Shown: positions 9,349-18,363, counted from the stretch's first letter. The stretch is DNA of 64,000 bases from Pseudoxanthomonas composti (GCF_004122095.1 NZ_SAWZ01000002.1:705647-769646), one strand, 5' to 3'. The notes: generated by a model from the letters alone, not told the origin. Made by a program: numbers and translations.

Positions 9349-9483
9349 GAGGAGCCTCTTGGGTGGAGGAGACGAGGAACAAAACAGCCCCTGCGTCCAC
9401 GCGAGCGCGGACGGTCGGGAGAAGCGAATGCGATGCGGTGCGCAGCCTGCGACCTCAACCGAAGTTGAGGTCAAGCGCCGCGG

Positions 9484-10260
9484 TCATGGAGGGTCGGCGG
9501 TGCTGGCGCGTTCCAGTGGGTACAGCGGCTGGGTGGGCACGCAGGCCTTGCTGCCGGCACGGCCGATGATCGGCGCGGCTGGGCCCTTGTGCGTCATCAG
9601 CGCCACCGCCTGGCGACCGACCGCCAGCGCGCTGGGCCACTCGGCGCAGGCGTCGGCGGCGTTCTCCGGGGTGGAGATCGGGTGTTCGGTGGCCAGCAGC
9701 TGCACGCGCACGCCCAACTGCGCGGCTTCCTCGTGCAGCATCTGCGCCAGCATGCGGGTGGCCGCGGCGGCCACCGAGTAATGCCCGTGCCCGGCCCAGC
9801 CGTTCTTGGGCAGCGGCCCGTCCAGCAGCACGTAGTGGCAGGACTGGTACGGCGACTCCTCGTTGAAGCGTGCCAGCAGCGGCAGCAGGTGGCGGGCAGC
9901 GGCCAGGTGCGGCAGCACGTCCTGCTCGATCCGCTCGCGCAGCACGTCGGCCGGCTGGTCCAGCAGGCGCCCAGCCCTGGGCAGGCCCGACAGGCTGGCG
10001 AACACGGCGCGCAGGGGCTTGCCGCGCTGAGCGATGCGCTGCGCCAGGGACTGCGCCGCGGCTTCGTCGGCCACCGAGGCCTCACGCAGGAAGGTCAGTC
10101 CCGGTTCGTCGGCGAAGTAGTCGGCCAGCGCCTGCATGCGCGGACCGTCGCGGCCGACGGCCAGCACCGGGCTGCCCACTTCCAGCAGCGCCCCGACCAG
10201 CCCATAACCGATCACGCCATCGGCGCCGAGCACCAGCGCTTCAGGATTGGACCGTCTCAC
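9484..10260 (-). CDS. smeU1: SDR-like NAD(P)-binding protein, first enzyme of efflux operon
   Basis: 258 aa, GTG start at 10260, with GGAGG nine bases upstream. The N-terminus VLGADGVIGYGLV is a degenerate SDR nucleotide-binding loop (GADGVIG instead of TGxxxGIG). The catalytic Tyr appears as HGHYSVAAAATRML (YSxAxAA rather than YxxxK), so the usual Lys is replaced by Ala. That suggests it may bind a nucleotide without classic SDR catalysis. It matches the position of SmeU1 at the head of the smeU1-V-W-U2-X operon. It overlaps the small ORF at 10257-10478 by four bases (GTGA). Transcription is presumably driven by the divergent LysR regulator. Confidence 0.85.
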   Translation of the reverse strand: MRRSNPEALVLGADGVIGYGLVGALLEVGSPVLAVGRDGPRMQALADYFADEPGLTFLREASVADEAAAQSLAQRIAQRGKPLRAVFASLSGLPRAGRLLDQPADVLRERIEQDVLPHLAAARHLLPLLARFNEESPYQSCHYVLLDGPLPKNGWAGHGHYSVAAAATRMLAQMLHEEAAQLGVRVQLLATEHPISTPENAADACAEWPSALAVGRQAVALMTHKGPAAPIIGRAGSKACVPTQPLYPLERASTADPP

Positions 10261-10478
10261 GGGATGTTTCCTCCCATATCCGGGATAATCCCGCCAGCGG
10301 GATGCTGCCGGACGCGCCGCGCCCCCAGCTGCACGCTGGCCCCGCCCTGATGGCGGCGCGGCGTGGTGAACTCGCGAAAGCCTTCGCCGGGCTTGCGATC
10401 GCGCAACGCGTCGCTGAAATTCCCAATACGCACGGGGGATTTCCAGTTCGACGCCAGCAGTCTCAGAAGTTTGGTCAT
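10257..10478 (-). CDS. Small basic ORF (73 aa) coupled to smeU1
   Basis: Starts with ATG at 10478, with GAGG 7 bases upstream. It ends in a TGA that shares the GTGA overlap with the smeU1 start, the arrangement of translationally coupled genes. The product begins MTKLLRLLASNWKSPVRIGN and is rich in Arg, Gly and Pro with no membrane segment. I do not recognise it. It could be a true small protein, or a leader ORF whose translation sets smeU1 expression. The ribosome site and overlap support translation; the composition does not prove a stable protein. Confidence 0.5.
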   Translation of the reverse strand: MTKLLRLLASNWKSPVRIGNFSDALRDRKPGEGFREFTTPRRHQGGASVQLGARRVRQHPAGGIIPDMGGNIP

Positions 10479-10531
10479 GGCGGGCCTCGTCGGTCCTTCA
10501 TTCGATGGACGACACCTTAGGCCGCAAATGA

Positions 10532-10546
10532 GGACTTGATTAGTCC
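10532..10546. promoter_or_regulatory. Candidate LysR-regulator site GGACT-N5-AGTCC
   Basis: A perfect 5-bp inverted repeat with a 5-base spacer (15 bp in all) lies in the divergent gap between the smeU1-side operon and the LysR gene, 66 bases before the LysR start. Size and symmetry fit a T-N11-A type LysR box. Confidence 0.5.
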
Positions 10547-10611
10547 GGATTTGAGGGAATAATCATCCCACGGCCGGGCCAATCGGTTCGGCGGCCCACC
10601 ATGGAGCCCCC

Positions 10612-11646
10612 ATGACCCACGATCTCAACGACACCCTGATCTTCGTCAAGGTTGTCGAGCAAGGCAGCTTCATCGCAGCAGCCAACTCCCTCGGGCTGCC
10701 CAAGACCACCGTCAGCCGCAAGGTGCAGGAACTGGAAACGCGCCTGGGCGCGCAGCTGTTGCACCGGACCACGCGTCGCCTCGGCCTGACCGAGGCCGGC
10801 ACCGTGTACTTCGAACACAGCCAGCGCATCGCCCAGGAGCTGGAAGAAGCCGAGAGCGCGGTGGGCCAGCTGCAGTCCGGCCCGCGCGGCTGGCTGCGCT
10901 TCACCGTGCCCTACTCCATCGGCATCACCTGGATCGCGCCGCTGCTGGGCCCGTTCCGCGAGTTGTACCCGGAGATCCAGCTGGACATGCACCTGGGCAA
11001 CGAAACCCAGGACCTGATCGGCAGCGAGTACGATCTGGCCCTGCGCGGCGGCAAGCTGCCCGACTCGGGCCTGGTGGCGCGCAAGCTGGCCACCCTGCGC
11101 ACGCAGATCTTCGCCAGCCCACGCTACCTGGAAGAACACGGCGAGCCGCTGCACCCCAACGACCTTCAGTACCACCGCACCCTGGCGATGCGGAAGAACC
11201 GCGTCGGCAATCGCTTCGCCTGGACGCTGAGCAATGGCCACGAGACCACCGACTTCACGGTCAATCCCTTCGTAGTCGCTAACGACCCGGCCGCCCTGCA
11301 CGGCGCGCTGGCCTGCGGCGAAGGCCTGATGCTGACCGGCGACGTGTCCGCCAAGCCCTACGTGGAAGCCGGGGTGATCCGCCGCGTGCTGGCCGGCTGG
11401 ACCGGGCCGGAGTACGACTTCAGCGCGGTGTTCCTGGGCGGCAAGCTGATGTCGCCCAAGGTGCGCGCCTTCGTCGACTTCCTGGTCGAACGCCTCAACT
11501 TCGACGCCGACTACATGATGGCCATGTGCCCGGTGCTGATGGCCGAGAAGGAAGCGCAAGCGGCTGCCCTGCGCGAGCGCGAGCAGCAGCTGGAGGAGGA
11601 CGGCGACACCGGCCAGCGCATCCTGGAGGAGATCACGCGCGACTGA
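10612..11646 (+). CDS. smeRv: LysR family regulator of the efflux operon
   Basis: 344 aa. The winged helix-turn-helix is at residues about 8-65, with the LysR hallmark FVKVVEQGSFIAAANSLGLP then TVSRKVQELETRLGAQLL. The substrate-binding domain follows. The last 40 residues are a charged, probably coiled-coil tail (EREQQLEED) that makes it longer than the usual 300 aa. It is divergent from the pump operon. In Stenotrophomonas the LysR protein SmeRv holds this position and controls smeVWX. By that analogy it activates the pump when a small ligand or mutation switches it on. Symbol by synteny. Confidence 0.88.
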   Translation: MTHDLNDTLIFVKVVEQGSFIAAANSLGLPKTTVSRKVQELETRLGAQLLHRTTRRLGLTEAGTVYFEHSQRIAQELEEAESAVGQLQSGPRGWLRFTVPYSIGITWIAPLLGPFRELYPEIQLDMHLGNETQDLIGSEYDLALRGGKLPDSGLVARKLATLRTQIFASPRYLEEHGEPLHPNDLQYHRTLAMRKNRVGNRFAWTLSNGHETTDFTVNPFVVANDPAALHGALACGEGLMLTGDVSAKPYVEAGVIRRVLAGWTGPEYDFSAVFLGGKLMSPKVRAFVDFLVERLNFDADYMMAMCPVLMAEKEAQAAALREREQQLEEDGDTGQRILEEITRD

Positions 11647-11733
11647 TCGCGCGCCTGGCCGTCGGCCGCGATGGGCGTTCAGCGGAAGAACCTCATCGCG
11701 GCCAGGTCATCTCGCACCACCCTGCAAGGATCC

Positions 11734-11820
11734 TGTGGGAGCGGCTCCAGGTGGCCTAGGGCCATCAGCCGCGAAGGGGAATTTCCCGGTAAAGCCCCTT
11801 CGCGGCTAAAGCCGCTCCTA
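11734..11820. repeat. REP-like hairpin repeat, copy 2 (left arm interrupted)
   Basis: Same repeat as at 2281, but the left arm carries an extra segment (aggtggcctagggccatc), so pairing is imperfect. It lies 88 bases after the LysR stop. The remaining bases between here and the tRNA at 11985 hold no supported gene. Confidence 0.75.
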
Positions 11821-11984
11821 CCCTCTTGTGGAGCGGATCTTCATCGGCCATCGCATGAGGCCAAGCCACCGACGCTTCATGCGCGCGGCAGCCTCGGGCA
11901 CAACGACCCAACCCCGGTCGCTGCGCACCCACCACCCCAGGTGCCTTTCCATTTGCGCGCGCCTCAGGCAGGCTATCGGCGCGG

Positions 11985-12071
11985 GCCCGGATGGCGAAAT
12001 CGGTAGACGCACCAGACTTAAAATCTGTCGGGAGCAATCCCATGCCGGTTCGATCCCGGCTCCGGGCACCA
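11985..12071 (+). tRNA. tRNA-Leu (anticodon TAA)
   Basis: 87-nt class II tRNA. The acceptor stem GCCCGGA pairs with TCCGGGC, and CCA is encoded. The anticodon loop CTTAAAA gives TAA. The T arm is GGTTCGATCCC and a long variable arm is present, as leucine tRNAs need. Confidence 0.96.
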
Positions 12072-12245
12072 GCGACGATGTGAGCGAAAGGGGGCGTCTG
12101 GCGGCGCGATCGATCCGGATGCAGGCGCTGCCGCGGGCGGCACGCCATCGGCCGGTTCGAGCGCCGGCAGCAGGCCTCATCCAAGCTCGCCCTTGCAGTC
12201 CCACCATGGCCCGGGGGTGTCATGCAGGCTGGCTCTTCTCGTATC

Positions 12246-12261
12246 GATACCGCACGGTATC
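12246..12261. promoter_or_regulatory. Inverted repeat GATACC-N4-GGTATC upstream of hybrid kinase
   Basis: A 6-bp perfect inverted repeat about 85 bases before the kinase GTG. It overlaps a second palindrome, GTATCGATAC, at 12241-12250. It is a plausible operator in the only gap that can hold the kinase promoter. The regulator is unknown. Confidence 0.3.
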
Positions 12262-12345
12262 ACCGCACCGGCATGGCCCGGACCTTATGCTGTGGCGCGG
12301 CCCGGGTCAGGGCCGGCCAAAGTCCGTTGAAAGGTCCTGCACTCC

Positions 12346-15147
12346 GTGAACCCCTCGCTGCCCCGACCGCCCGTGCCTGACACCGAACGCGTCAGCATGG
12401 CCCTGGCCGCCGGCGCGATCGTCGGCACCTGGATCTGGGACCTGTCCCAGGACGGACTGACGATCGACGATGCACTGGCCAAGGCCTTCGACCTGGATCC
12501 CGCAGCGCCACGTGAGCGTGTGCGCCTGGAACTGCTGCTGGACTCGATCCACCCCGAGGACCGGCCCGCGGTCGAAGCGGCCATCGCCAGCGCGCTGCAG
12601 CGCGGCGGCCGCTATGGGGAGCAGTATCGGGTCCGGCTGCATGACGGCGGCTATCGCTGGATCGAGGCGATCGGCCAGGTGGATCATGATCCATCAGGCA
12701 AGGCGCGACGCTTCTCCGGCGTGCTGATCGATATCGATGAGCGCAGGCGCATCGAGGCCGAGCGCGACCAGGCCCAGGCGCTGCTGCGCTCCTTCATCGA
12801 AGCGGCCCCGGGCGTGGTCTACGCCAAGGATCGCCAGGGTCGCATGCTGATCGGCAACCGCGGCACCACCGAACTCATCGGCATGCCCCCGGAGCAGTAC
12901 GTGGGCCGCACCGACGCCGAGTTCCTGGCCGATCCGGACCAGGCTGCGGCGATCATGGCCGTGGACGAGCGCATCATGTCCAGCGGGCAGTCCGAGCAGG
13001 TCGAGGAGGAAGTCAGCTTCCCCGATGGCACCCACGCCTACTGGCTGTCCACCAAGGCGCCGCTGCGCGATGCCGAGGGCCAGGTCATCGGCCTGATCGG
13101 CACCTCCCTGGACATCACCCAGCGCAAGCTCGATGAAGCCCGGCACCGGGAGACCGAGGAGCGCTATCGCCTGGCGGCACGGGCGACCAACGACGCCATC
13201 TGGGATTGGCGCATGTCCGACGACCAGGTGGTCTGGAACGAGGCGATGGGCGACCTGTTCGGCCATCCGGTCACCCAGACCGATGCGGCGTGGTGGCTGG
13301 ACCATATCCATCCGCAGGATCGGGATCGGGTCGAAACCACCATCCAGGCGGTGATCAACGCAGGCGGGACCGGCTGGGTAAGCGAATACCGTTTCCGCAG
13401 GATCGACGGCAGCTATGCGGACGTGCTGGACCGCGGCGCGGTCCTGCGCGGCGAAGGCGGCGAACCGATCCGCATGATCGGCGCGATGCTGGACCTGACC
13501 GAGCGCCGCATGGCCGAAGCCGCGCTGGCCGAGAGCGAGGAGCGCCTGCGCCTGGCCACCGAAGCCGGCGACATGGGCTTCTGGGATGTGGATGTCATCC
13601 GCGACAAGCTGATCTGGCCGGCGCGGACCAAGGCCATGTTCGGCATCTCCCCGGGCGTGGAGGTGTCGATGCAGGACTTCTATGGCGGCCTGCACCCGGA
13701 CGACCTGGCGCCCACCAGTCAGGCCTTCGCCGCCGCGGCAGACCCGGTGCAACGCGCGTTGTACGACGTGGAGTACCGCACCATCGGCAAGGAGGACGGG
13801 ATCGTGCGCTGGGTGGCGGCCAAGGGCCGCGGCATCTTCGTTGAGGATCGCTGCGTGCGCGTGGTCGGCGTGGCCATCGACGTCACCGAGCGCAAGGCCG
13901 CGCAGGCGCGCCTGCAGGAATTGAACGAGCACCTGGAGAGCCGGGTGCTGGAGGAGGTCGAGGCGCGCACGCGCATCGAGAACGCGCTGCGGCAGAGCCA
14001 GAAGATGGAAGCGGTGGGCCAGCTGACCGGTGGCATTGCCCACGACTTCAACAACATGCTGACCACGGTGATCGGGCCGCTGGAGGTCCTGGAAGCCCGC
14101 CTGGGCGAGAGCGACCCGCGCATCCGGCGCTGCATCAGCATGGCCCAGGATGGCGCGCGTCGCGCGGCCGAACTGACCCGGCGCCTGCTCGCGTTCTCGC
14201 GCAAGCAGCCGCTGCAGCCGGTGCAGGTGGATGCCAATGCGCTGATCGTGGGCATGTCCGAGCTGATCACCCGCTCGCTGGGCAGCAGCATCCAGCTGGA
14301 GACCGTCCAAAGCGCGGGGCTTTGGTGGACGCGGGTGGATCCCAACCAGCTGGAGAACGTGATCCTCAACCTGGCCGTCAACGCGCGCGATGCGATGCCC
14401 GACGGCGGCCAGCTGCGCATCCGCACCGCGAACTGCGAAATCACGGAGCACGGTGCGGTGCCGTCGGATGTCCCGCCGGGCCAATACGTGGTCATCGAAG
14501 TCTCCGACACCGGCACCGGCATGCCGGCCGAGGTGCTGGCCAAGGCCTTCGACCCCTTCTTCACCACCAAGCCCGCCGGCCGCGGCACTGGCCTTGGCCT
14601 GTCGCAGGTGTATGGCTTTGTCACCCAGTCCGCGGGCCATGTCAGGCTCGAATCCGAGCTTGGACGCGGCACTACCATCCGCATCCATCTGCCGCGCGTG
14701 CTGCAGGCCGACTTGACCCCGGTGGTGGCGACAAGCGGCGGCGACGCCTGTGGACCGGTGCGCGCCGAGCTGATCCTGGTCGTCGATGACGAACCCGGCG
14801 TCCTGGAGTTCTCCAGCACCGCGCTCGCCGAACTGGGCTACCGCGTGTTGACCGCCGGCAGCCCGGCGGCGGCGCTGGACCTGCTCAAACAGCACCGTGA
14901 GGTCGACCTGCTGTTCACCGACGTGGTGATGCCCGGCGCCAGCGGCCCGCAGTTGGCTGCTGCCGCCAGGGTGCTGTCACCGCAGCTCAAGGTGCTGTTC
15001 ACCAGCGGCTACACCCGCGATGAGATGGGCCATAACGGCGTCCAGGACCCAGGCGTCCACCTGCTGCACAAGCCTTATTCCCTGGACGCCCTGGCCCGTC
15101 AGGTCCGTGCGGTGCTGGACGAGCCCGCTTCGGTCGCTGTCGCCTGA
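12346..15147 (+). CDS. Hybrid sensor histidine kinase with four PAS domains and a receiver
   Basis: 933 aa, GTG start. Four PAS/PAC units run from about residue 15 to 525. Each ends in the linker motif of the type DITQRK, DLTERR or DVTERK. They are followed by a HisKA domain with phospho-acceptor His566 in GGIAHDFNNML, an ATPase domain (N box NLAVNARDAMPDGG; G boxes DTGTGM and GRGTGLGLSQVYGF), and a C-terminal receiver with Asp859 in LLFTDVVMPG. There is no signal peptide or membrane segment, so it is a cytoplasmic sensor. PAS input suggests light, redox or small ligands, but no flavin-binding LOV cysteine motif is seen. No separate response regulator lies next to it, so it is an orphan hybrid kinase. 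Confidence 0.92.
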   Translation: MNPSLPRPPVPDTERVSMALAAGAIVGTWIWDLSQDGLTIDDALAKAFDLDPAAPRERVRLELLLDSIHPEDRPAVEAAIASALQRGGRYGEQYRVRLHDGGYRWIEAIGQVDHDPSGKARRFSGVLIDIDERRRIEAERDQAQALLRSFIEAAPGVVYAKDRQGRMLIGNRGTTELIGMPPEQYVGRTDAEFLADPDQAAAIMAVDERIMSSGQSEQVEEEVSFPDGTHAYWLSTKAPLRDAEGQVIGLIGTSLDITQRKLDEARHRETEERYRLAARATNDAIWDWRMSDDQVVWNEAMGDLFGHPVTQTDAAWWLDHIHPQDRDRVETTIQAVINAGGTGWVSEYRFRRIDGSYADVLDRGAVLRGEGGEPIRMIGAMLDLTERRMAEAALAESEERLRLATEAGDMGFWDVDVIRDKLIWPARTKAMFGISPGVEVSMQDFYGGLHPDDLAPTSQAFAAAADPVQRALYDVEYRTIGKEDGIVRWVAAKGRGIFVEDRCVRVVGVAIDVTERKAAQARLQELNEHLESRVLEEVEARTRIENALRQSQKMEAVGQLTGGIAHDFNNMLTTVIGPLEVLEARLGESDPRIRRCISMAQDGARRAAELTRRLLAFSRKQPLQPVQVDANALIVGMSELITRSLGSSIQLETVQSAGLWWTRVDPNQLENVILNLAVNARDAMPDGGQLRIRTANCEITEHGAVPSDVPPGQYVVIEVSDTGTGMPAEVLAKAFDPFFTTKPAGRGTGLGLSQVYGFVTQSAGHVRLESELGRGTTIRIHLPRVLQADLTPVVATSGGDACGPVRAELILVVDDEPGVLEFSSTALAELGYRVLTAGSPAAALDLLKQHREVDLLFTDVVMPGASGPQLAAAARVLSPQLKVLFTSGYTRDEMGHNGVQDPGVHLLHKPYSLDALARQVRAVLDEPASVAVA

Positions 15148-15278
15148 CCACCCGCGGCCGCGCGCTTCGTGCGAGACGGCCGTGCTGCGTGGCAGTCGTC
15201 TCGCCCAGGCGCCGCGCGCCCCACCAGCTGACGCGGACCCGGCCATCCCAGGCACAGGCCCGCTACACGCGATGCCGC

Positions 15279-16592
15279 CTATTTGGCCGCGGCCCGCTCC
15301 GGCGTCACCCGCCACAAGGTGTTGGACAGATCGTCGGCCACCAGCAGCGCGCCGCGCGGATCGACCGTCACGCCCACCGGGCGCCCCCTGGTCATGCCGT
15401 CATCGCCGTAGAAACCGGTGACGAAGTCGATCGGGTCGCCCGCCGGCTTGCCGTCGCGGAAGGGCACGAACACCACCTTGTAGCCCACCGGCGGATTGCG
15501 GTTCCAGCTGCCGTGCTCGCCCACGAATGCGCCGTTGGCGAATTTTTCGCCAATGCTGGCCTGCGAGAACGCCAGGCCCAGCGCGGCCACGTGCGACCCC
15601 AGCGCGTAGTCCGGGGTGATCGCCGAGGCGACCTTGTCCGGGTCCTGCGGCATCACGCGCCGGTCCACGTGTTTGCCCCAATAGCTGTAGGGCCAGCCGT
15701 AGAAGCCGCCTTCGCGCACGGAGGTCAGGTAATCCGGCACCAGGTTCGGGCCGATCTCGTCGCGCTCGTTGACCACCGACCACAGCGTGCCGGTGCCGGG
15801 CTGGACGGCCAGGGCGGTGGGATTGCGCAGCCCGCTGGCGTAGGTGCGGTGCGCACCGGTGGCCGCGTCGATATGCCACACCTGCGCCCGGTCCACCTCG
15901 GCGGCCATGCCGCGCTCGGTGATGTTGCTGTTGGAGCCGATGCCCACGTACAGGTAACGGCCATCGGCGCTGGCCGCCAGGGCCTTGGTCCAGTGGTGGT
16001 TGATGGCCGACGGCAGGTCGGTGACCTTGACCGGCGCGCCGCTCGCCTTGGTCTGGCCCTGGCGATAATCGAAGCGCACCAGCGCATCCTGGTTGGCCAC
16101 GTACAGCGCATCGCCGATCAGGGCCAGGCCATAGGGCGCATTGAGCTTGTCGGCGAACACCGACCTGAGCTCATAGGTGCCATCGCCGTCGGCATCGCGC
16201 AGCAGCGTCAGGCGATTGCCGCTCTTGGACCCGGGCGTGTTGCCCTGGGCCTTGATTTTGCTGGCGATCACATCCTTGGGCTTGAGCGCCGGCGCACTGC
16301 CGCCGCGCCCTTCGGCCACCAGGATGTCGCCATTGGGCAGCACCAGCGACTGGCGCGGGATGCCCAGGTCGGTGGCGATGGCGCTGATGCGATAGCCGGC
16401 CGGAACCACCGGCGTGCGGTCGCCCCAGGCTTGAGGCTTGGCGATGGTCATGTCCGGCATGAGCCCCCGCGCAGGCTTGGGCAGCTCGGGCGTGGCGCCG
16501 CGTTGGTTCAGCTCGGGTGCCTTGCCGCTGCAGGCCGCCAGGGACGCCGCAAGGACGGAGACCGCCAACACACAGGAGGTCCGGGACTTCAT
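15279..16592 (-). CDS. PQQ-dependent sugar dehydrogenase (L-sorbosone dehydrogenase family), lipoprotein
   Basis: 437 aa. An N-terminal lipoprotein signal ends in the lipobox LAASLAAC (Cys at about 21). The body is a beta-propeller of the sorbosone dehydrogenase type: GYRISAIATDLGIPRQSLVL, the LRNPTALAVQPGTGTLW block, and GSWNRNPPVGYKVVFVPF near the end, all family hallmarks. Such proteins oxidise aldoses or related sugars in the periplasm with PQQ and pass electrons to the respiratory chain. The substrate cannot be named. It overlaps the DUF2231 gene by four bases (ATGA), a pair often found together, suggesting the membrane protein supports electron transfer or anchoring. Confidence 0.88.
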   Translation of the reverse strand: MKSRTSCVLAVSVLAASLAACSGKAPELNQRGATPELPKPARGLMPDMTIAKPQAWGDRTPVVPAGYRISAIATDLGIPRQSLVLPNGDILVAEGRGGSAPALKPKDVIASKIKAQGNTPGSKSGNRLTLLRDADGDGTYELRSVFADKLNAPYGLALIGDALYVANQDALVRFDYRQGQTKASGAPVKVTDLPSAINHHWTKALAASADGRYLYVGIGSNSNITERGMAAEVDRAQVWHIDAATGAHRTYASGLRNPTALAVQPGTGTLWSVVNERDEIGPNLVPDYLTSVREGGFYGWPYSYWGKHVDRRVMPQDPDKVASAITPDYALGSHVAALGLAFSQASIGEKFANGAFVGEHGSWNRNPPVGYKVVFVPFRDGKPAGDPIDFVTGFYGDDGMTRGRPVGVTVDPRGALLVADDLSNTLWRVTPERAAAK

Positions 16593-17005
16593 CGTGCACC
16601 TCCGTCACGCAGGCTGGAAAAGCCGGCCCAGGTGGCCAGCAGCGCAAGAAACAAGGCCGCGGCGGACCACACCAACGCACCAGGCATGATCGCCCAGGCA
16701 TCGCGCGCATGGTGCAGCGAGCCCAGCAGTCCTACGCACCAGGTCACCACCAGCGCCACCACGTAGAACACCGCGCGGCTGCCACGGGCCAGCCCGACCA
16801 GCGCGCACAGCAGCGCCAGCGTGGTCACCACCATGGCCCCTGCCAGCAGCCATGCGGCGAAATTGGCCCACTGGATCTCATGGCTGCTCCAGTACGCGTA
16901 GTCGCTGAGCAGGGTGCCCAGATACAGGGGCCAGAGTCCCCCGAGCACCGCGGCATGGAATGGATGGATGACCCAGACGCGGGTCGTGGGTGAAGTTGCG
17001 TGCAT
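16589..17005 (-). CDS. DUF2231 membrane protein paired with sorbosone dehydrogenase
   Basis: 138 aa with four predicted membrane helices. The N-terminal VIHPFHAAVLGGLWPLYLGT fits the DUF2231 'HP-H/F' entry motif. Its stop overlaps the dehydrogenase start (ATGA), so the two form an operon with this gene first. Histidines at residues 14 and 17 near the membrane face could bind heme or metal, but this is inference. No clear ribosome site stands before the ATG at 17005. Confidence 0.75.
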   Translation of the reverse strand: MHATSPTTRVWVIHPFHAAVLGGLWPLYLGTLLSDYAYWSSHEIQWANFAAWLLAGAMVVTTLALLCALVGLARGSRAVFYVVALVVTWCVGLLGSLHHARDAWAIMPGALVWSAAALFLALLATWAGFSSLRDGGAR

Positions 17006-17140
17006 GGCATGCGGCTCGACGGCAGAAGTCTCACGATGCTGCCACTGCGACGTATGCGCACCGTGAGGGTGAGCCGCGACGACGCGGGCGGACGCAGGTC
17101 ATCGTTATGCTGGCGACCCTTCGTTGTGCACAGTCGTGGA

Positions 17141-17902
17141 GTGAGTTTGGATTCGGTCTATCTGGTGGTCGCCCTTGGCGCGGTGGTGGCGGGTTTCGTG
17201 CAAGGGCTGTCGGGCTTCGCCTTCGGCCTGACCGCCATGTCGTTCTGGGCCTGGACGCTTGAGCCGCGCCTGGCCGCCACGCTGTCAGTGTTCGGCGCGC
17301 TGATTGGGCAGCTCATTGCCGCGGTCAGCGTGCGCCGTGGCTTCAACCTCAAGCTGCTACTGCCCTTCGTGCTGGGCGGATTGGCCGGCGTGCCGCTGGG
17401 CGTGTGGCTCTTGCCGCAGTTGGACCTGCACTGGTTCAAGGCCATCCTCGGCGGATTGCTGGTCCTGTGGTGCCCGCTGATGCTGGCCTCGCGGCACCTG
17501 CCGCGGCTGACTGCCGGCGGGCGCATCGCCGATGGCATGGTGGGCATGGCGGGCGGCGTGCTCGGCGGCATCGGCGGCTTCACCGGCACCCTGCCGACGC
17601 TGTGGTGCACCTTGCGCGGCTACCAGAAGGACACCCAGCGCGCGGTGATCCAGAACTTCAACCTGTCCATGCTGCTGGTCACCATGGGCACCTACCTGGC
17701 CACCGGTCTGGTCACCCGCCAGGTGCTGCCGCTGCTGGCCATCGTCGCCCCGGCGATGCTGCTGCCCACCCTGCTCGGCGCGCGCCTCTACGCCGGCATC
17801 AGCGAGGCCCGGTTCCGCCAGCTGGTGCTGGGCCTGCTCACCGCCTCGGGCATTGCCCTGCTGGCCTCCGCGCTGCCGAACCTGCTGCAGCGAGCGGCCT
17901 GA
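17141..17902 (+). CDS. TSUP family permease (TauE/SafE, sulfite-exporter-like)
   Basis: About 253 aa with eight hydrophobic segments. It starts with GTG at 17141 (VSLDSVYLVVALGAVVAGFV); a TTG at 17147 is better spaced from GGAG at 17138. The open frame reaches back to 17000, but that part is Arg-rich and overlaps the divergent gene. The family repeat is visible: GAVVAGFVQGLSGFAFGLTA in the first half and GMAGGVLGGIGGFTGTLPTL in the second. TSUP carriers move sulfite, sulfoacetate or other organosulfur anions across the inner membrane. The substrate is unknown. Confidence 0.85.
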   Translation: MSLDSVYLVVALGAVVAGFVQGLSGFAFGLTAMSFWAWTLEPRLAATLSVFGALIGQLIAAVSVRRGFNLKLLLPFVLGGLAGVPLGVWLLPQLDLHWFKAILGGLLVLWCPLMLASRHLPRLTAGGRIADGMVGMAGGVLGGIGGFTGTLPTLWCTLRGYQKDTQRAVIQNFNLSMLLVTMGTYLATGLVTRQVLPLLAIVAPAMLLPTLLGARLYAGISEARFRQLVLGLLTASGIALLASALPNLLQRAA

Positions 17903-18042
17903 AACCTCGGGCCACGCAGCGCCGGCCGAGCGTCCCGACGGCCATCAGCGCCCCGGGCGTGAGCCCCCGATGAAAAATGTTTGACCCGCCGCGCGAGCGC
18001 CATTACTATTTGCGGCCCCGATCGGCCCACACGCCAATCGAC

Positions 18043-18117
18043 GGGCGGTTAGCTCAGCGGTAGAGCATTGCCTTCACACGGCAAGGGTCACAGGTTCGAT
18101 CCCTGTACCGCCCACCA
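18043..18117 (+). tRNA. tRNA-Val (anticodon CAC)
   Basis: 75-nt tRNA. The acceptor stem GGGCGGT pairs with ACCGCCC, and CCA is encoded. The anticodon loop TTCACAC gives CAC, with D arm TTAGCTCAGCGGTAGAGC and T arm AGGTTCGATCCCT. Confidence 0.97.
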
Positions 18118-18132
18118 TGGATTCGACGAAAG

Positions 18133-18156
18133 GCCACCTTTGCAGGTGGCTTTTTT
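18133..18156 (+). terminator. Rho-independent terminator after tRNA-Val
   Basis: Perfect 6-bp stem GCCACC/GGTGGC with a six-base loop, followed by TTTTTT, 16 bases after the tRNA CCA. Confidence 0.9.
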
Positions 18157-18363
18157 GTTGGGCGCTCGATGATCCATTCTGGCCATGCGAGCCCTCGTTG
18201 CATGACCTGCCATCACACTAACGGGCTGTCCCGCATCCGCTCAGTGCGGCAAGACCGCGCGCCCCACCTGCCAGCAATGCCGGAAAAGCGGTGACAAGTG
18301 GCAGCGGCAAAAGGACCAACTTGAAAAACCTGGCTTCGCCAAAGTGGGCCCAACTCGAAAGCC

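Noticed and set aside
11985..18117. Genomic island bounded by tRNA-Leu and tRNA-Val
   Set aside because: No integrase, no direct repeats of tRNA ends and no change in composition were seen between them.
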